Position numbers and translations under genes: made by a program. Under the pieces are notes generated by a model that searched no databases, was not told the origin of the DNA, and saw nothing but the letters and a program-made list of their open reading frames with translations. This document shows positions 1 to 10,397 of a stretch of DNA of 64,000 nucleotides, one piece after another. The DNA comes from Thermomicrobium roseum DSM 5159 (lineage in GTDB: Bacteria > Chloroflexota > Chloroflexia > Thermomicrobiales > Thermomicrobiaceae). Positions within the stretch are counted from its first letter, which is position 1. Each line of letters opens with the position of its first letter. The stretch covers positions 1,939,007 through 2,003,006 of the forward strand of contig NC_011959.1 in NCBI RefSeq assembly GCF_000021685.1, read 5' to 3'.

Positions 1-168
1 CATCGCTGCCCAAAGGAATCCAGCGCGCATCCCTTCCAGGGCGCTGGCGACCAGGACGACTCCCAGAACGAGATCAGGGAACAAGCCGAACGGCGTGACG
101 CGCGGCAGGACGAGCACCTCCAGCGCAGCTGCCCCGAAGAGGAAGATCGTGATCATGATCTGCTGCAC
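1..168 (-). CDS. mreD: Probable rod shape-determining protein MreD, N-terminal part (runs off window)
   Basis: Reading leftward from a GTG at 168-166 gives about 56 residues before the window edge. They form a hydrophobic segment (ITIFLFGAAALEVLVLP), a polar turn containing FGLFPDLVL, and a second hydrophobic stretch. A short first helix followed by PDL and then another helix is the usual N-terminus of MreD, the integral membrane partner of MreC in the elongation complex. The GTG has a modest GGAG about 6 bases upstream; an ATG at 156 is the alternative start. It lies 48 bases downstream of the metallophosphoesterase gene on the same strand. The family call rests on a short fragment, but mreB and mreC near 15-17 kb make an mreD in the region plausible. 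Confidence 0.55.
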   Translation of the reverse strand, partial: MQQIMITIFLFGAAALEVLVLPRVTPFGLFPDLVLGVVLVASALEGMRAGFLWAAM

Positions 169-216
169 TGCGCTCCACCCCTGCGCCGGTCTCGCGCCAA
201 TCGTACCACGCCTGCC

Positions 217-972
217 TCAGGCTCCCGGTGGGCGAGCCGTCTGGAGGACGCGGATCTGCGCCTCGGCTCCCGGCATGCCGCTGTGCTCCAGTGCCTGGAT
301 CGTCCGCTCGACCGGATAGGGAACGCGCTGAAAGCGGGCGCTCCAGCTCGTCCCGTTCCACTCCAGGAGCGCGTAGGCGGCGCGCTGGTCGCCATCGAAG
401 GGCAGGCCGACACTGCCCACCGCGACGACCAACCGGCTACCGATCTGCCAACGGGCTTGCTGGTGGATGTGCCCGTAGGCGAGCGCTGCTCCACCGCTCT
501 CGTCGAGCAGCGCGCGCAGTCGCTCGGACGGGGCATCGGGCGGGACCACAGGATGCGGGCTGGACGGTGTGGCATGGACGATGACCAGCGCCGCGCCGGT
601 CGGTGCGGGGACGACGAAGCGGAGCGGCAACGAGGCGAGATAATCGATCTGCTCGCTGCGTAGTCGCTCGACGCACCAGGCATACCGAGCAGCGAGGGTG
701 GAACTGGCCAGATGGTCGAGGCGGGGGTCCTCCACCGGCGTGGCGGGCGGACGGCCGGTCGCGACCGCGACCAGGAACTCGTCGGTGTTGCCGCGGACGG
801 CTGGGATTCCGCGCTGGCGGAGGAAATCGATGCATTCGGCTGGCCAGGGGCCGCCGAAGGCCGCATCACCGGCCATCACCACGAGATCGGGCGAGTCCTG
901 TTCGATGGCCTCGAGGACTGCCTCGAGCGCTGGCAGGTTCCCGTGCGTATCGGACAGAACGGCGACGCGCAT
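217..972 (-). CDS. Metallophosphoesterase family protein (YfcE/MJ0936-like)
   Basis: A 251-residue cytoplasmic protein with the full calcineurin-like metallophosphoesterase signature: SDTHGN at the N-terminus (D and H metal ligands), VMAGDAAFGGP (second-metal Asp), VRGNTDE (Asn and catalytic region), VHATPSSPHP (His) and YGHIHQQ (GHxH). It has no signal peptide or membrane segment. This family covers small phosphodiesterases and phosphatases acting on nucleotides or phosphoesters; the substrate cannot be read from the sequence. It starts MRVAVLSDTHGN, as the family normally does. The gene is divergent from the glycogen operon across about 115 bases and is followed closely by the probable mreD. 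Confidence 0.85.
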   Translation of the reverse strand: MRVAVLSDTHGNLPALEAVLEAIEQDSPDLVVMAGDAAFGGPWPAECIDFLRQRGIPAVRGNTDEFLVAVATGRPPATPVEDPRLDHLASSTLAARYAWCVERLRSEQIDYLASLPLRFVVPAPTGAALVIVHATPSSPHPVVPPDAPSERLRALLDESGGAALAYGHIHQQARWQIGSRLVVAVGSVGLPFDGDQRAAYALLEWNGTSWSARFQRVPYPVERTIQALEHSGMPGAEAQIRVLQTARPPGA

Positions 973-1087
973 ACCTCACCCTCCTCGCTGCGTTGCTCAT
1001 CCCGTACGATCCTACTGCGCCCAGTGCTGGCAACGGGCAGAATAGATCGGGGAAGGGAAGGAGCGCACCCGAGAGAGGGGCTCGCGT

Positions 1088-3085
<1,998 letters not shown>

Positions 3086-3094
3086 GGTGCGTCC

Positions 3095-6000
3095 ATGGCT
3101 GTCCGGCTGACTGAACGTCGTCGCCCTGCACCCGTGACCCAACTCGCCGACGATCCGCTCTGGTACAAGGACGCGATCATCTACGAACTGCACGTCCGCG
3201 CCTTCTTCGACAGCAACGGTGATGGAATCGGCGATTTTCCTGGGCTCACGCAGAAACTCGACTATCTCGAAGATCTGGGAATCACGGCAGTCTGGTTGCT
3301 TCCCTTCTATCCGTCCCCGCTCCGCGACGATGGCTACGATATCGCGGACTATACCGACGTCCACCCGTCCTACGGAACCTTGCGCGACGTCAAGGAGTTC
3401 ATCCGGGAGGCGCATCGGCGAGGCATCCGGGTCATCACCGAGCTGGTGCTGAACCACACCTCGGACCAGCACCCCTGGTTCCAGCGCGCGCGTCGTGCCG
3501 CGCCGGGTTCGGTCTGGCGTAACTTCTACGTCTGGAGCGATACGCCGGAGAAATACAAGGAAGCTCGCATCATCTTCAAGGATTTCGAAACCTCCAACTG
3601 GGCATGGGATCCGGTCGCCAAGGCCTATTACTGGCACCGCTTCTACGCGCATCAGCCGGACCTCAACTACGACAATCCGGCGGTCCGACGCGCGATCCTG
3701 CGCGTCGTCGATTTCTGGATGCGGCTCGGCGTGGACGGCATGCGGCTGGATGCTGTCCCCTATCTCTACGAGCGCGAGGGGACGAACTGCGAGAATCTAC
3801 CGGAAACCCACCAGTTCCTGAAGGAACTCCGGCGCTACATCGACGAGCGTTACCCGAACCGGATGCTGCTGGCCGAGGCGAACCAGTGGCCGGAGGACGC
3901 CGTCGCCTACTTCGGCAACGGTGACGAGTGTCACATGGCCTTCCATTTCCCGCTCATGCCGCGCCTCTTCATGGCGATCCGCATGGAAGATCGCTTCCCG
4001 ATCGTCGACATCCTCTCTCAGACACCGCCGATTCCGGAAACAGCGCAATGGGCGCTCTTCTTGCGCAACCACGACGAGCTGACGCTCGAGATGGTGACGG
4101 ACGAAGAACGCGACTATATGTATCGCGTCTATGCTCGCGACCCGGTCGCACGCATCAATCTCGGGATCCGTCGCCGCTTGGCCCCTTTGCTCGGCAACAA
4201 CCGGCGACGGATCGAGCTCATGAACGGCCTGCTTTTCTCGCTCCCCGGGACGCCGGTCATCTATTACGGTGACGAGATCGGCATGGGGGACAACATCTAC
4301 CTGGGCGACCGCAACGGTGTCCGTACCCCCATGCAGTGGAGCGCGGACCGCAATGCTGGTTTCTCCACCGCACCGCGCCAACGACTGTATCTCCCGGTGA
4401 TCGTCGATGCCGAGTATCACTACGAAGCGGTCAACGTCGCGGCCCAGCAAGCGAACCCGCATTCGCTCCTTTGGTGGATGAAGCGCCTGATCGGGCTGCG
4501 CAAGCAGTTCAAGGCCTTCGGCCGCGGCTCCTTCGAGTTCATCCCCGTCGAGAACCGCAAGGTCCTGGCCTATGTTCGTCGGTACGAGCAGGAAACGATC
4601 CTGGTTGTCGCCAATCTCTCCCGCTTCGTCCAGTGGGCGGAATTGGACCTCTCCGCCTATCGGGGGCTGGTGCCGGTCGAGCTGTTCGGGCGCATCGAAT
4701 TTCCGTTGATCGGCGACGGACCGTATCGCGTCATGCTGGGCCCGCACAGCTTCTATTGGTTCAGTCTCGAGCGACCGCGAGCTGGCGAGGAACCGGTGGA
4801 GATCACGACGAGCGAGCTTCCGCTCGTCCCGGTGCGCGAGAGCGAAGGGACCCTGGAACTGGGGAGCGGGCAGCGTGCGTTCGAGGAGATCCTGCCGCGT
4901 TACCTGCGCAAACGACGTTGGTTCGCTGGAAAGGCACGGCGGATCAAGCAGGTCCGCATCAGCGAGCAGGTCCCACTGGTGACCGGGGAGTCACCAGCGA
5001 CCCTGGTTCTGGTCACGGTCGAGTACACCGAGGGGGATCCGGAGCAGTACGTCTTGCCGCTGGCGCTCGCCCGCGGTGAACGAGCCAGTGAGATCGTCGA
5101 GCGCACGCCCCATGCGGTCATCGCGCGAGCGTTGGTCGAAGGGAGCGAGGCCCTGCTCGTCGATGCCCTGGCGGAGCCGGCCTGCGTGCGGAGTCTGATC
5201 GAGCAGATCGGTCGTCGGCGCCGCTTCCGCGGCGAGCACGGCGTCATCGCGAGCCAGCCGACTGCCGCCTTCCGCCGCCTGGTTCGACCCGATGCGCCAC
5301 TCCCGGAGCCGGTACTCAGTCGCGCCGAGCAGAGCAATACAACTGTCATCTTTCCGGATCGTGTGCTCTTCAAGTTGTATCGGCGGGTCGAACCGGGGCC
5401 GAATCCGGAGCTGGAGATGGAGCGCGTACTCAGCGAACGACTCGGCTTCCCACACGTGCCGCCGTTGGCCGGAAGCCTGGAGTACCAGCCAGCGCACGGT
5501 GAGCCGATGACGCTGGGGATCGTGCTCGGCTACGTGCCGAACGAAGGGGATGCCTGGCAGTACACGCTGGACGAACTGGCCGGTTTCCTCGAGCGGGCCC
5601 TGGCCTACAGCGAGGATCCTCCCTCGCTCCGGCTCGAGGTCGAGTCGCTCCTCGATCTGGCTGGCCAGACCCCACCGACGATGGTCTACGAGCTCATCGA
5701 CACCTACGTGGAAGCCGTGCGCTTGCTCGGCCAGCGGACGGGGGAGCTGCACCGTGCACTGGCCAGCGTGACCGACGACCCGGCCTTCGCGCCGGAACCG
5801 TTCTCCATGCTCTACCAGCGCTCGCTCTATCAAGCGATGCGCAGCCACCTGCTGCAGACGCTCGCTTTGCTGCGCCAGCAGCTCGCGAGTCTCCCGGTTT
5901 CTACCCGCGAGCAAGCGGATGCGGTGCTCCAGCGCGAGCGCGAGATCGTGCAGGTCTACCAGAAGCTCCTCCAAAAGCTCTTGCCCGCGCAGCGGACCCG

Positions 6001-6466
6001 CTGTCACGGCGACTATCACCTCGGGCAGGTGCTCTATACCGGCCGGGACTTCGTCATCATCGATTTCGAGGGAGAGCCAGCGCGCCCGCTCAGCGAGCGG
6101 CGACTGAAGCGCTCGCCGTTGCTCGACGTGGCGGGGATGCTCCGCTCCTTCCACTATGCGGCCTCGGCAACGCTGCTCGAGCAGCAGCAACGTGGCTTGC
6201 TGTCCGATCTCGCTCGAGCGGAGGCCTGGCTGCGCTTCTGGTACGGCTGGGTCTCGGCGGTCTTCTTGCAAGGCTACCTGGAAGTGGTGGGCTCGACGGC
6301 ACTCGTCCCGAGCGATTCCAAGGACCTGGGGACGCTGCTCGAGGCGTACCTCATGGACAAGGCGATCTACGAGATCCGCTACGAGCTCGGCCATCGCCCC
6401 GACTGGCTGGCGATCCCGCTGGGCGGTGTCCTCGAGCTGCTGCGGGCGCGGGAGGGGAGCGCATGA
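3095..6466 (+). CDS. treS: Trehalose synthase fused to maltokinase (TreS-Mak)
   Basis: A two-domain protein of 1,123 residues. Residues 1 to about 560 are a GH13 trehalose synthase (maltose-trehalose isomerase): YKDAIIYELHVRAFFDSNGD, ELVLNHTSDQHPWFQ, DGMRLDAVPYL with nucleophile Asp219, LLAEANQWPED and FLRNHDELTLEMV. From about residue 600 to the end is a maltokinase of the aminoglycoside-phosphotransferase fold, with YLRKRRWFAGKAR near its start, CHGDYHLGQVL as the catalytic loop and VIIDFEGEPARP as the metal-binding segment. The fusion would convert trehalose to maltose and phosphorylate it to maltose-1-phosphate, the GlgE donor. The same fusion is known from other bacteria. The next gene overlaps its stop by 4 bases. 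Confidence 0.95.
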   Translation: MAVRLTERRRPAPVTQLADDPLWYKDAIIYELHVRAFFDSNGDGIGDFPGLTQKLDYLEDLGITAVWLLPFYPSPLRDDGYDIADYTDVHPSYGTLRDVKEFIREAHRRGIRVITELVLNHTSDQHPWFQRARRAAPGSVWRNFYVWSDTPEKYKEARIIFKDFETSNWAWDPVAKAYYWHRFYAHQPDLNYDNPAVRRAILRVVDFWMRLGVDGMRLDAVPYLYEREGTNCENLPETHQFLKELRRYIDERYPNRMLLAEANQWPEDAVAYFGNGDECHMAFHFPLMPRLFMAIRMEDRFPIVDILSQTPPIPETAQWALFLRNHDELTLEMVTDEERDYMYRVYARDPVARINLGIRRRLAPLLGNNRRRIELMNGLLFSLPGTPVIYYGDEIGMGDNIYLGDRNGVRTPMQWSADRNAGFSTAPRQRLYLPVIVDAEYHYEAVNVAAQQANPHSLLWWMKRLIGLRKQFKAFGRGSFEFIPVENRKVLAYVRRYEQETILVVANLSRFVQWAELDLSAYRGLVPVELFGRIEFPLIGDGPYRVMLGPHSFYWFSLERPRAGEEPVEITTSELPLVPVRESEGTLELGSGQRAFEEILPRYLRKRRWFAGKARRIKQVRISEQVPLVTGESPATLVLVTVEYTEGDPEQYVLPLALARGERASEIVERTPHAVIARALVEGSEALLVDALAEPACVRSLIEQIGRRRRFRGEHGVIASQPTAAFRRLVRPDAPLPEPVLSRAEQSNTTVIFPDRVLFKLYRRVEPGPNPELEMERVLSERLGFPHVPPLAGSLEYQPAHGEPMTLGIVLGYVPNEGDAWQYTLDELAGFLERALAYSEDPPSLRLEVESLLDLAGQTPPTMVYELIDTYVEAVRLLGQRTGELHRALASVTDDPAFAPEPFSMLYQRSLYQAMRSHLLQTLALLRQQLASLPVSTREQADAVLQREREIVQVYQKLLQKLLPAQRTRCHGDYHLGQVLYTGRDFVIIDFEGEPARPLSERRLKRSPLLDVAGMLRSFHYAASATLLEQQQRGLLSDLARAEAWLRFWYGWVSAVFLQGYLEVVGSTALVPSDSKDLGTLLEAYLMDKAIYEIRYELGHRPDWLAIPLGGVLELLRAREGSA

Positions 6467-8457
6467 CGACGCGCCAGGCCTTGCGCCAGCTGGCGCGCGA
6501 GGCGGGTATCCAGTTGGCGTATCGCGATCTCGCTGGACAGCGTCAGGTGGCGAGCGATGCGGCCCTGCTCGCTGTTCTGCGCGCGCTCGGTTTTCCCATC
6601 GGCACGCCGGAGGAGGCACCAGCCTTGCTCGCGGAGTGGCGGCAGGCACGGCTGGCTCGTCGGTGCGAGCCGGTCCAGGTGTGGCGAGCCGACCGCGGTA
6701 CGCCGCGGCTCCAGCTCGTGCTTCCCGCGTTCCAGGAAGGGCGTTTCGAACTCGTCGTCCAGCGCGAGGATGGAGCGGTGCTGGAACTGCTACCAGCTGA
6801 GCGACGCTGGTCGCAGCACCAGGTCGGGCAGTCCGGCATCCCCGAGCTGCCTGGATATCGGGTGGAACTCGCCCTGCCGTACGAATTCCCTCTCGGCTAC
6901 CATGAGATGGTGATTCGTTGTCCGGATGGCCAGGAGGCGCGGACGCTGCTCATCGTCCGTCCACCGACGGTGGCGCTGCCTCGCGCGGTCGGAATCGAAC
7001 GGACCTGGGGAAACTTTCTGCCGCTCTATGCGCTCTGGCGCGACGAGCCGGGTGACGGCGCGACCTACACGAGACTCGACGAACTCGTCGCCTGGACGCG
7101 CGAACGCGGTGGGGAATTCGTCGGAACGCTCCCGCTGCTCCCGACCTTCCTGGGCGAGCACCCTTACGACCCGAGTCCCTATGCACCGGTCAGTCGGCTC
7201 TTCTGGAGCGAGTTCTTCGTCGATCCAGGCTGGTCTCCTTTTCCCGAGCTGGTGAGGGCGAGCCCGTTGGTCGTGTCTCCGGATGAGCAGGGGAATCGGT
7301 TCGTCGATTACCGGGCGACCTGGCGGGAGCGCTTCCAGATGCTGGCCGTACTGGCGCGGGAGGTCGCTCGGCACGAGCGGGCGCGGAGCGAGGTGGAAGC
7401 ATGGCTGGCCCAGCGGCCGCTGGTATCGGACTACGCCAGATTCCGCGCGGCGGTTGACCAGGGTGAGCACCTGCCCCCACCTCGCCAGTACCGCGAGCAG
7501 GACCAGGGTCTGGATGAGGCCGCGTGGATCTATGTGGTCGCCCAGTGGCTGGCGAACCAGCAGCTGGCTGCCGTGGGGAAGGAGAGACTCTACCTCGATC
7601 TCCCGCTCGGCGTGCACCCGGAAGGGTTCGATGTGTGGTATTGGCCGGAACTCTTCGCTCAGGGGGCCAGCGCTGGTGCTCCGCCCGATCCCTTCTTCGC
7701 TGGGGGGCAAGTGTGGGGATTCCCGCCGCCGCATCCGGAGCGGATGCGGGAGGACGGCTATCGCTACCTGCGAGCGGTGCTGGCACATCACCTGCGGGCA
7801 GCGCGCCTGCTTCGGATCGATCACGTGATGGGTTTCCATCGACTCTACTGGGTGCCGGCCGGAGCGAGCGGGCGCGAAGGGGTCTACGTCCGGTATCCGG
7901 CCGAGGAGTTCTACGCCATACTGGCGATCGAAAGCCAGCGTGCCGGTTGTGCCGTCGTCGGGGAAGATTTGGGCACGGTGCCGCGGGCGGTTCGCCAGGC
8001 GATGCGGCGCAATGGCTTGCTCCGCATGTACGTGCTGCCGTTCGAGCGCCGGGACGGTCAGTTCACCGAGCCGGCGCCCGACGTCGTGGCGAGTCTGGTA
8101 ACTCATGATCTGCCACCGTTCGTCGCCATCTGGGATGAGTGGGGGCCGGGTATTCAGGAAGCGGTGCTCGGCTGGCTGGCCGAGCGTGGTTCGCTACCCG
8201 AGTCGGAACGCGATCGCCGAGCAGCGGTTTTGCTCGGCGTGCTCCACTTTCTGGCGGAGAGCCCGGCGGCGGTCGTGGTGGTCAACGTGGAAGACCTCTG
8301 GTTCGAGCGGGAGCCGCAGAACCGCCCCGGAACGGGGCTGGAAATGCCGAACTGGCGGCGCCTGGCCCGCGTCGGCTTGGCGAGCTTCACTCGTGATCCG
8401 TTCGTCACGCGTGCGCTCGCCATCGTCGAGACGGCACGGAAGGGAGGAGGGGGATGA
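6463..8457 (+). CDS. malQ: 4-alpha-glucanotransferase (amylomaltase, GH77)
   Basis: A 664-residue GH77 enzyme that transfers maltooligosyl units between alpha-1,4-glucans. The N-terminal 170 residues or so are an accessory beta-domain of the long MalQ type. Recognisable core elements are LPLLPTFLGEHPYDPSPYAP, RLYLDLPLGVHPEGFDVWYW near the middle, LLRIDHVMGFHRLYWVPAG with the nucleophile Asp, VVGEDLGTVPRAV with the acid/base Glu, and SLVTHDLPPFV with the third acid. It starts at an ATG overlapping the treS-mak stop (ATGA), which implies translational coupling. In this operon it most likely recycles or remodels short glucans released from glycogen. Confidence 0.92.
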   Translation: MTTRQALRQLAREAGIQLAYRDLAGQRQVASDAALLAVLRALGFPIGTPEEAPALLAEWRQARLARRCEPVQVWRADRGTPRLQLVLPAFQEGRFELVVQREDGAVLELLPAERRWSQHQVGQSGIPELPGYRVELALPYEFPLGYHEMVIRCPDGQEARTLLIVRPPTVALPRAVGIERTWGNFLPLYALWRDEPGDGATYTRLDELVAWTRERGGEFVGTLPLLPTFLGEHPYDPSPYAPVSRLFWSEFFVDPGWSPFPELVRASPLVVSPDEQGNRFVDYRATWRERFQMLAVLAREVARHERARSEVEAWLAQRPLVSDYARFRAAVDQGEHLPPPRQYREQDQGLDEAAWIYVVAQWLANQQLAAVGKERLYLDLPLGVHPEGFDVWYWPELFAQGASAGAPPDPFFAGGQVWGFPPPHPERMREDGYRYLRAVLAHHLRAARLLRIDHVMGFHRLYWVPAGASGREGVYVRYPAEEFYAILAIESQRAGCAVVGEDLGTVPRAVRQAMRRNGLLRMYVLPFERRDGQFTEPAPDVVASLVTHDLPPFVAIWDEWGPGIQEAVLGWLAERGSLPESERDRRAAVLLGVLHFLAESPAAVVVVNVEDLWFEREPQNRPGTGLEMPNWRRLARVGLASFTRDPFVTRALAIVETARKGGGG

Positions 8458-10397
8458 CTGGTCGGCCAGTAGGCCCGGCGTGCCATGATCGCTCGCTGCT
8501 GACGGAGCACGATGTCTACTTGTTCAGCGAAGGGACATGGCTCCGTGCCTACGAGAAAATGGGCGCTCATCCCTGCGTGCTGGATGGCGAGGAAGGAGTC
8601 TACTTCGCGGTCTGGGCACCGAATGCCGAGCGCGTCTCCGTGGTGGGCGACTTCAACGATTGGACGCCGGGCAAGCATCCGCTCTGTCCTCGGGGCTCTT
8701 CCGGTATCTGGGAGGGGTTCATCCCAGGACTCGGCCCGGGAGCCCGCTACAAGTATCACCTCGTTTCTCGCTATCATGGCTACCAAGTTTTCAAGGCGGA
8801 TCCTTACGGTTTCCGACATGAATGTCCACCCGGTACTGCCTCGATCGTCTGGGATCTCACCTACGAGTGGCAGGACGGCGACTGGATGCGACGGCGCGGG
8901 CGAGCCAATGCCCTGGATGCGCCGATGCAGATCTACGAGGTGCACCTCGGGTCCTGGATGCGGGTCCCGGAAGAAGGGAACCGCTGGCTGACATACCGGG
9001 AAATCGCTCCCAAGCTCGCGGAGCACGTGCAGCGCATGGGCTTCACGCATGTCGAGTTCTTGCCGGTCATGGAGCATCCCTTCTACGGTTCTTGGGGTTA
9101 CCAGATCACCGGTTACTTCGCACCGACTGCGCGCTACGGCACACCTCAGGATTTCATGGCGCTCGTCGATGCGCTGCACCAGCAGGGAATCGGGGTGATC
9201 CTGGACTGGGTCCCCTCCCACTTTCCCACTGACGAGCACGGGCTCGTCTTCTTCGACGGGACCCACCTCTACGAGCACGCTGACCCGCGCAAGGGATTCC
9301 ATCCGGACTGGCACACCGCGATCTTCAACTACGGGCGCAACGAAGTACGCACGTTCCTCTTGTCCAGCGCGATGTTTTGGCTGGACCGCTACCACGCTGA
9401 CGGGCTGCGCGTCGATGCGGTGGCCTCCATGCTCTATCTCGATTACTCGCGCGGCCCGGGGGAGTGGATTCCCAACGAGTACGGTGGGCGCGAGAACCTG
9501 GAAGCGATCGCCTTCCTGCGCCGCCTGAACGAGGAGATTTACCGGTACTATCCAGATGTCCAGACGATCGCCGAGGAATCGACTGCCTGGCCGATGGTCT
9601 CCCGGCCGACCTATCTCGGTGGGCTGGGCTTCGGGCTGAAATGGGACATGGGATGGATGCACGATACGTTGCTCTACTTCAGCCGCGACCCGATCTATCG
9701 AAAATACCACCATCACGAACTCACGTTCCGTATGCTCTATGCCTTTACGGAGAACTTCGTGCTTCCCCTCTCGCACGACGAGGTGGTGCACGGGAAGGGC
9801 TCACTCATCGCCAAGATGCCCGGTGACGATTGGCAGAAATTCGCCAACCTGCGACTGCTTTACGGCTACCAGTACACCCAGCCTGGCAAGAAGCTCCTGT
9901 TCATGGGAGCGGAGTTGGCCCAGTGGCGGGAGTGGGATCACGAGACGAGTCTCGACTGGCATCTCCTGGAGTACGCGCCTCATCGTGGGGTCCAACGGTG
10001 GCTGGCTGATCTGAACCGACTCGCGTGCCGCGAACCCGCGCTCCACGAGCGCGATGTGTGGCCTGACGGATTCGAGTGGATCGACTGTAACGATGCCGAA
10101 AACAGCGTTCTCGTTTACTTGCGGAAGAGCTGTGACCCAGCGGACACCCTGCTGATCGTCTGCAATTTCACCCCCGTGCCGCGACAGAACTACCGTGTCG
10201 GTGCTCCGGCTCCCGGATTCTGGCGCGAGTTGCTCAACAGCGATGCCCGCGAGTACGGGGGGAGTGGCTGGGGCAATCTGGGTGGTGTGGAGACTGTGCC
10301 GGTTCCCTGGCATGGCCGACCGTACTCGCTCGTCCTCACCCTGCCGCCGCTCGCGATCCTGATCTTCAAGCGTGCGACCGAGGGGAGCGTCCGGTGA
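8454..10397 (+). CDS. glgB: 1,4-alpha-glucan branching enzyme
   Basis: GH13 branching enzyme of 647 residues that creates alpha-1,6 branches in glycogen. After a short N-terminus comes a carbohydrate-binding-type domain (VYFAVWAPNAERVSVVGDFN), then the barrel: IYEVHLGSWMRVP, HVEFLPVMEHPFYGSWGYQ, ILDWVPSHFPTDEHGL, DGLRVDAVASMLYLDYSR (nucleophile Asp), IAEESTAWPMVSRP (acid/base Glu) and LPLSHDEVVHGKGSL. Length fits a bacterial GlgB with a single N-terminal module. The start overlaps malQ by 4 bases, and the stop overlaps the GTG of the following GH57 gene. Together with glgE it supplies the branched polymer; no glgA or glgC is in the window. Confidence 0.95.
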   Translation: MTGRPVGPACHDRSLLTEHDVYLFSEGTWLRAYEKMGAHPCVLDGEEGVYFAVWAPNAERVSVVGDFNDWTPGKHPLCPRGSSGIWEGFIPGLGPGARYKYHLVSRYHGYQVFKADPYGFRHECPPGTASIVWDLTYEWQDGDWMRRRGRANALDAPMQIYEVHLGSWMRVPEEGNRWLTYREIAPKLAEHVQRMGFTHVEFLPVMEHPFYGSWGYQITGYFAPTARYGTPQDFMALVDALHQQGIGVILDWVPSHFPTDEHGLVFFDGTHLYEHADPRKGFHPDWHTAIFNYGRNEVRTFLLSSAMFWLDRYHADGLRVDAVASMLYLDYSRGPGEWIPNEYGGRENLEAIAFLRRLNEEIYRYYPDVQTIAEESTAWPMVSRPTYLGGLGFGLKWDMGWMHDTLLYFSRDPIYRKYHHHELTFRMLYAFTENFVLPLSHDEVVHGKGSLIAKMPGDDWQKFANLRLLYGYQYTQPGKKLLFMGAELAQWREWDHETSLDWHLLEYAPHRGVQRWLADLNRLACREPALHERDVWPDGFEWIDCNDAENSVLVYLRKSCDPADTLLIVCNFTPVPRQNYRVGAPAPGFWRELLNSDAREYGGSGWGNLGGVETVPVPWHGRPYSLVLTLPPLAILIFKRATEGSVR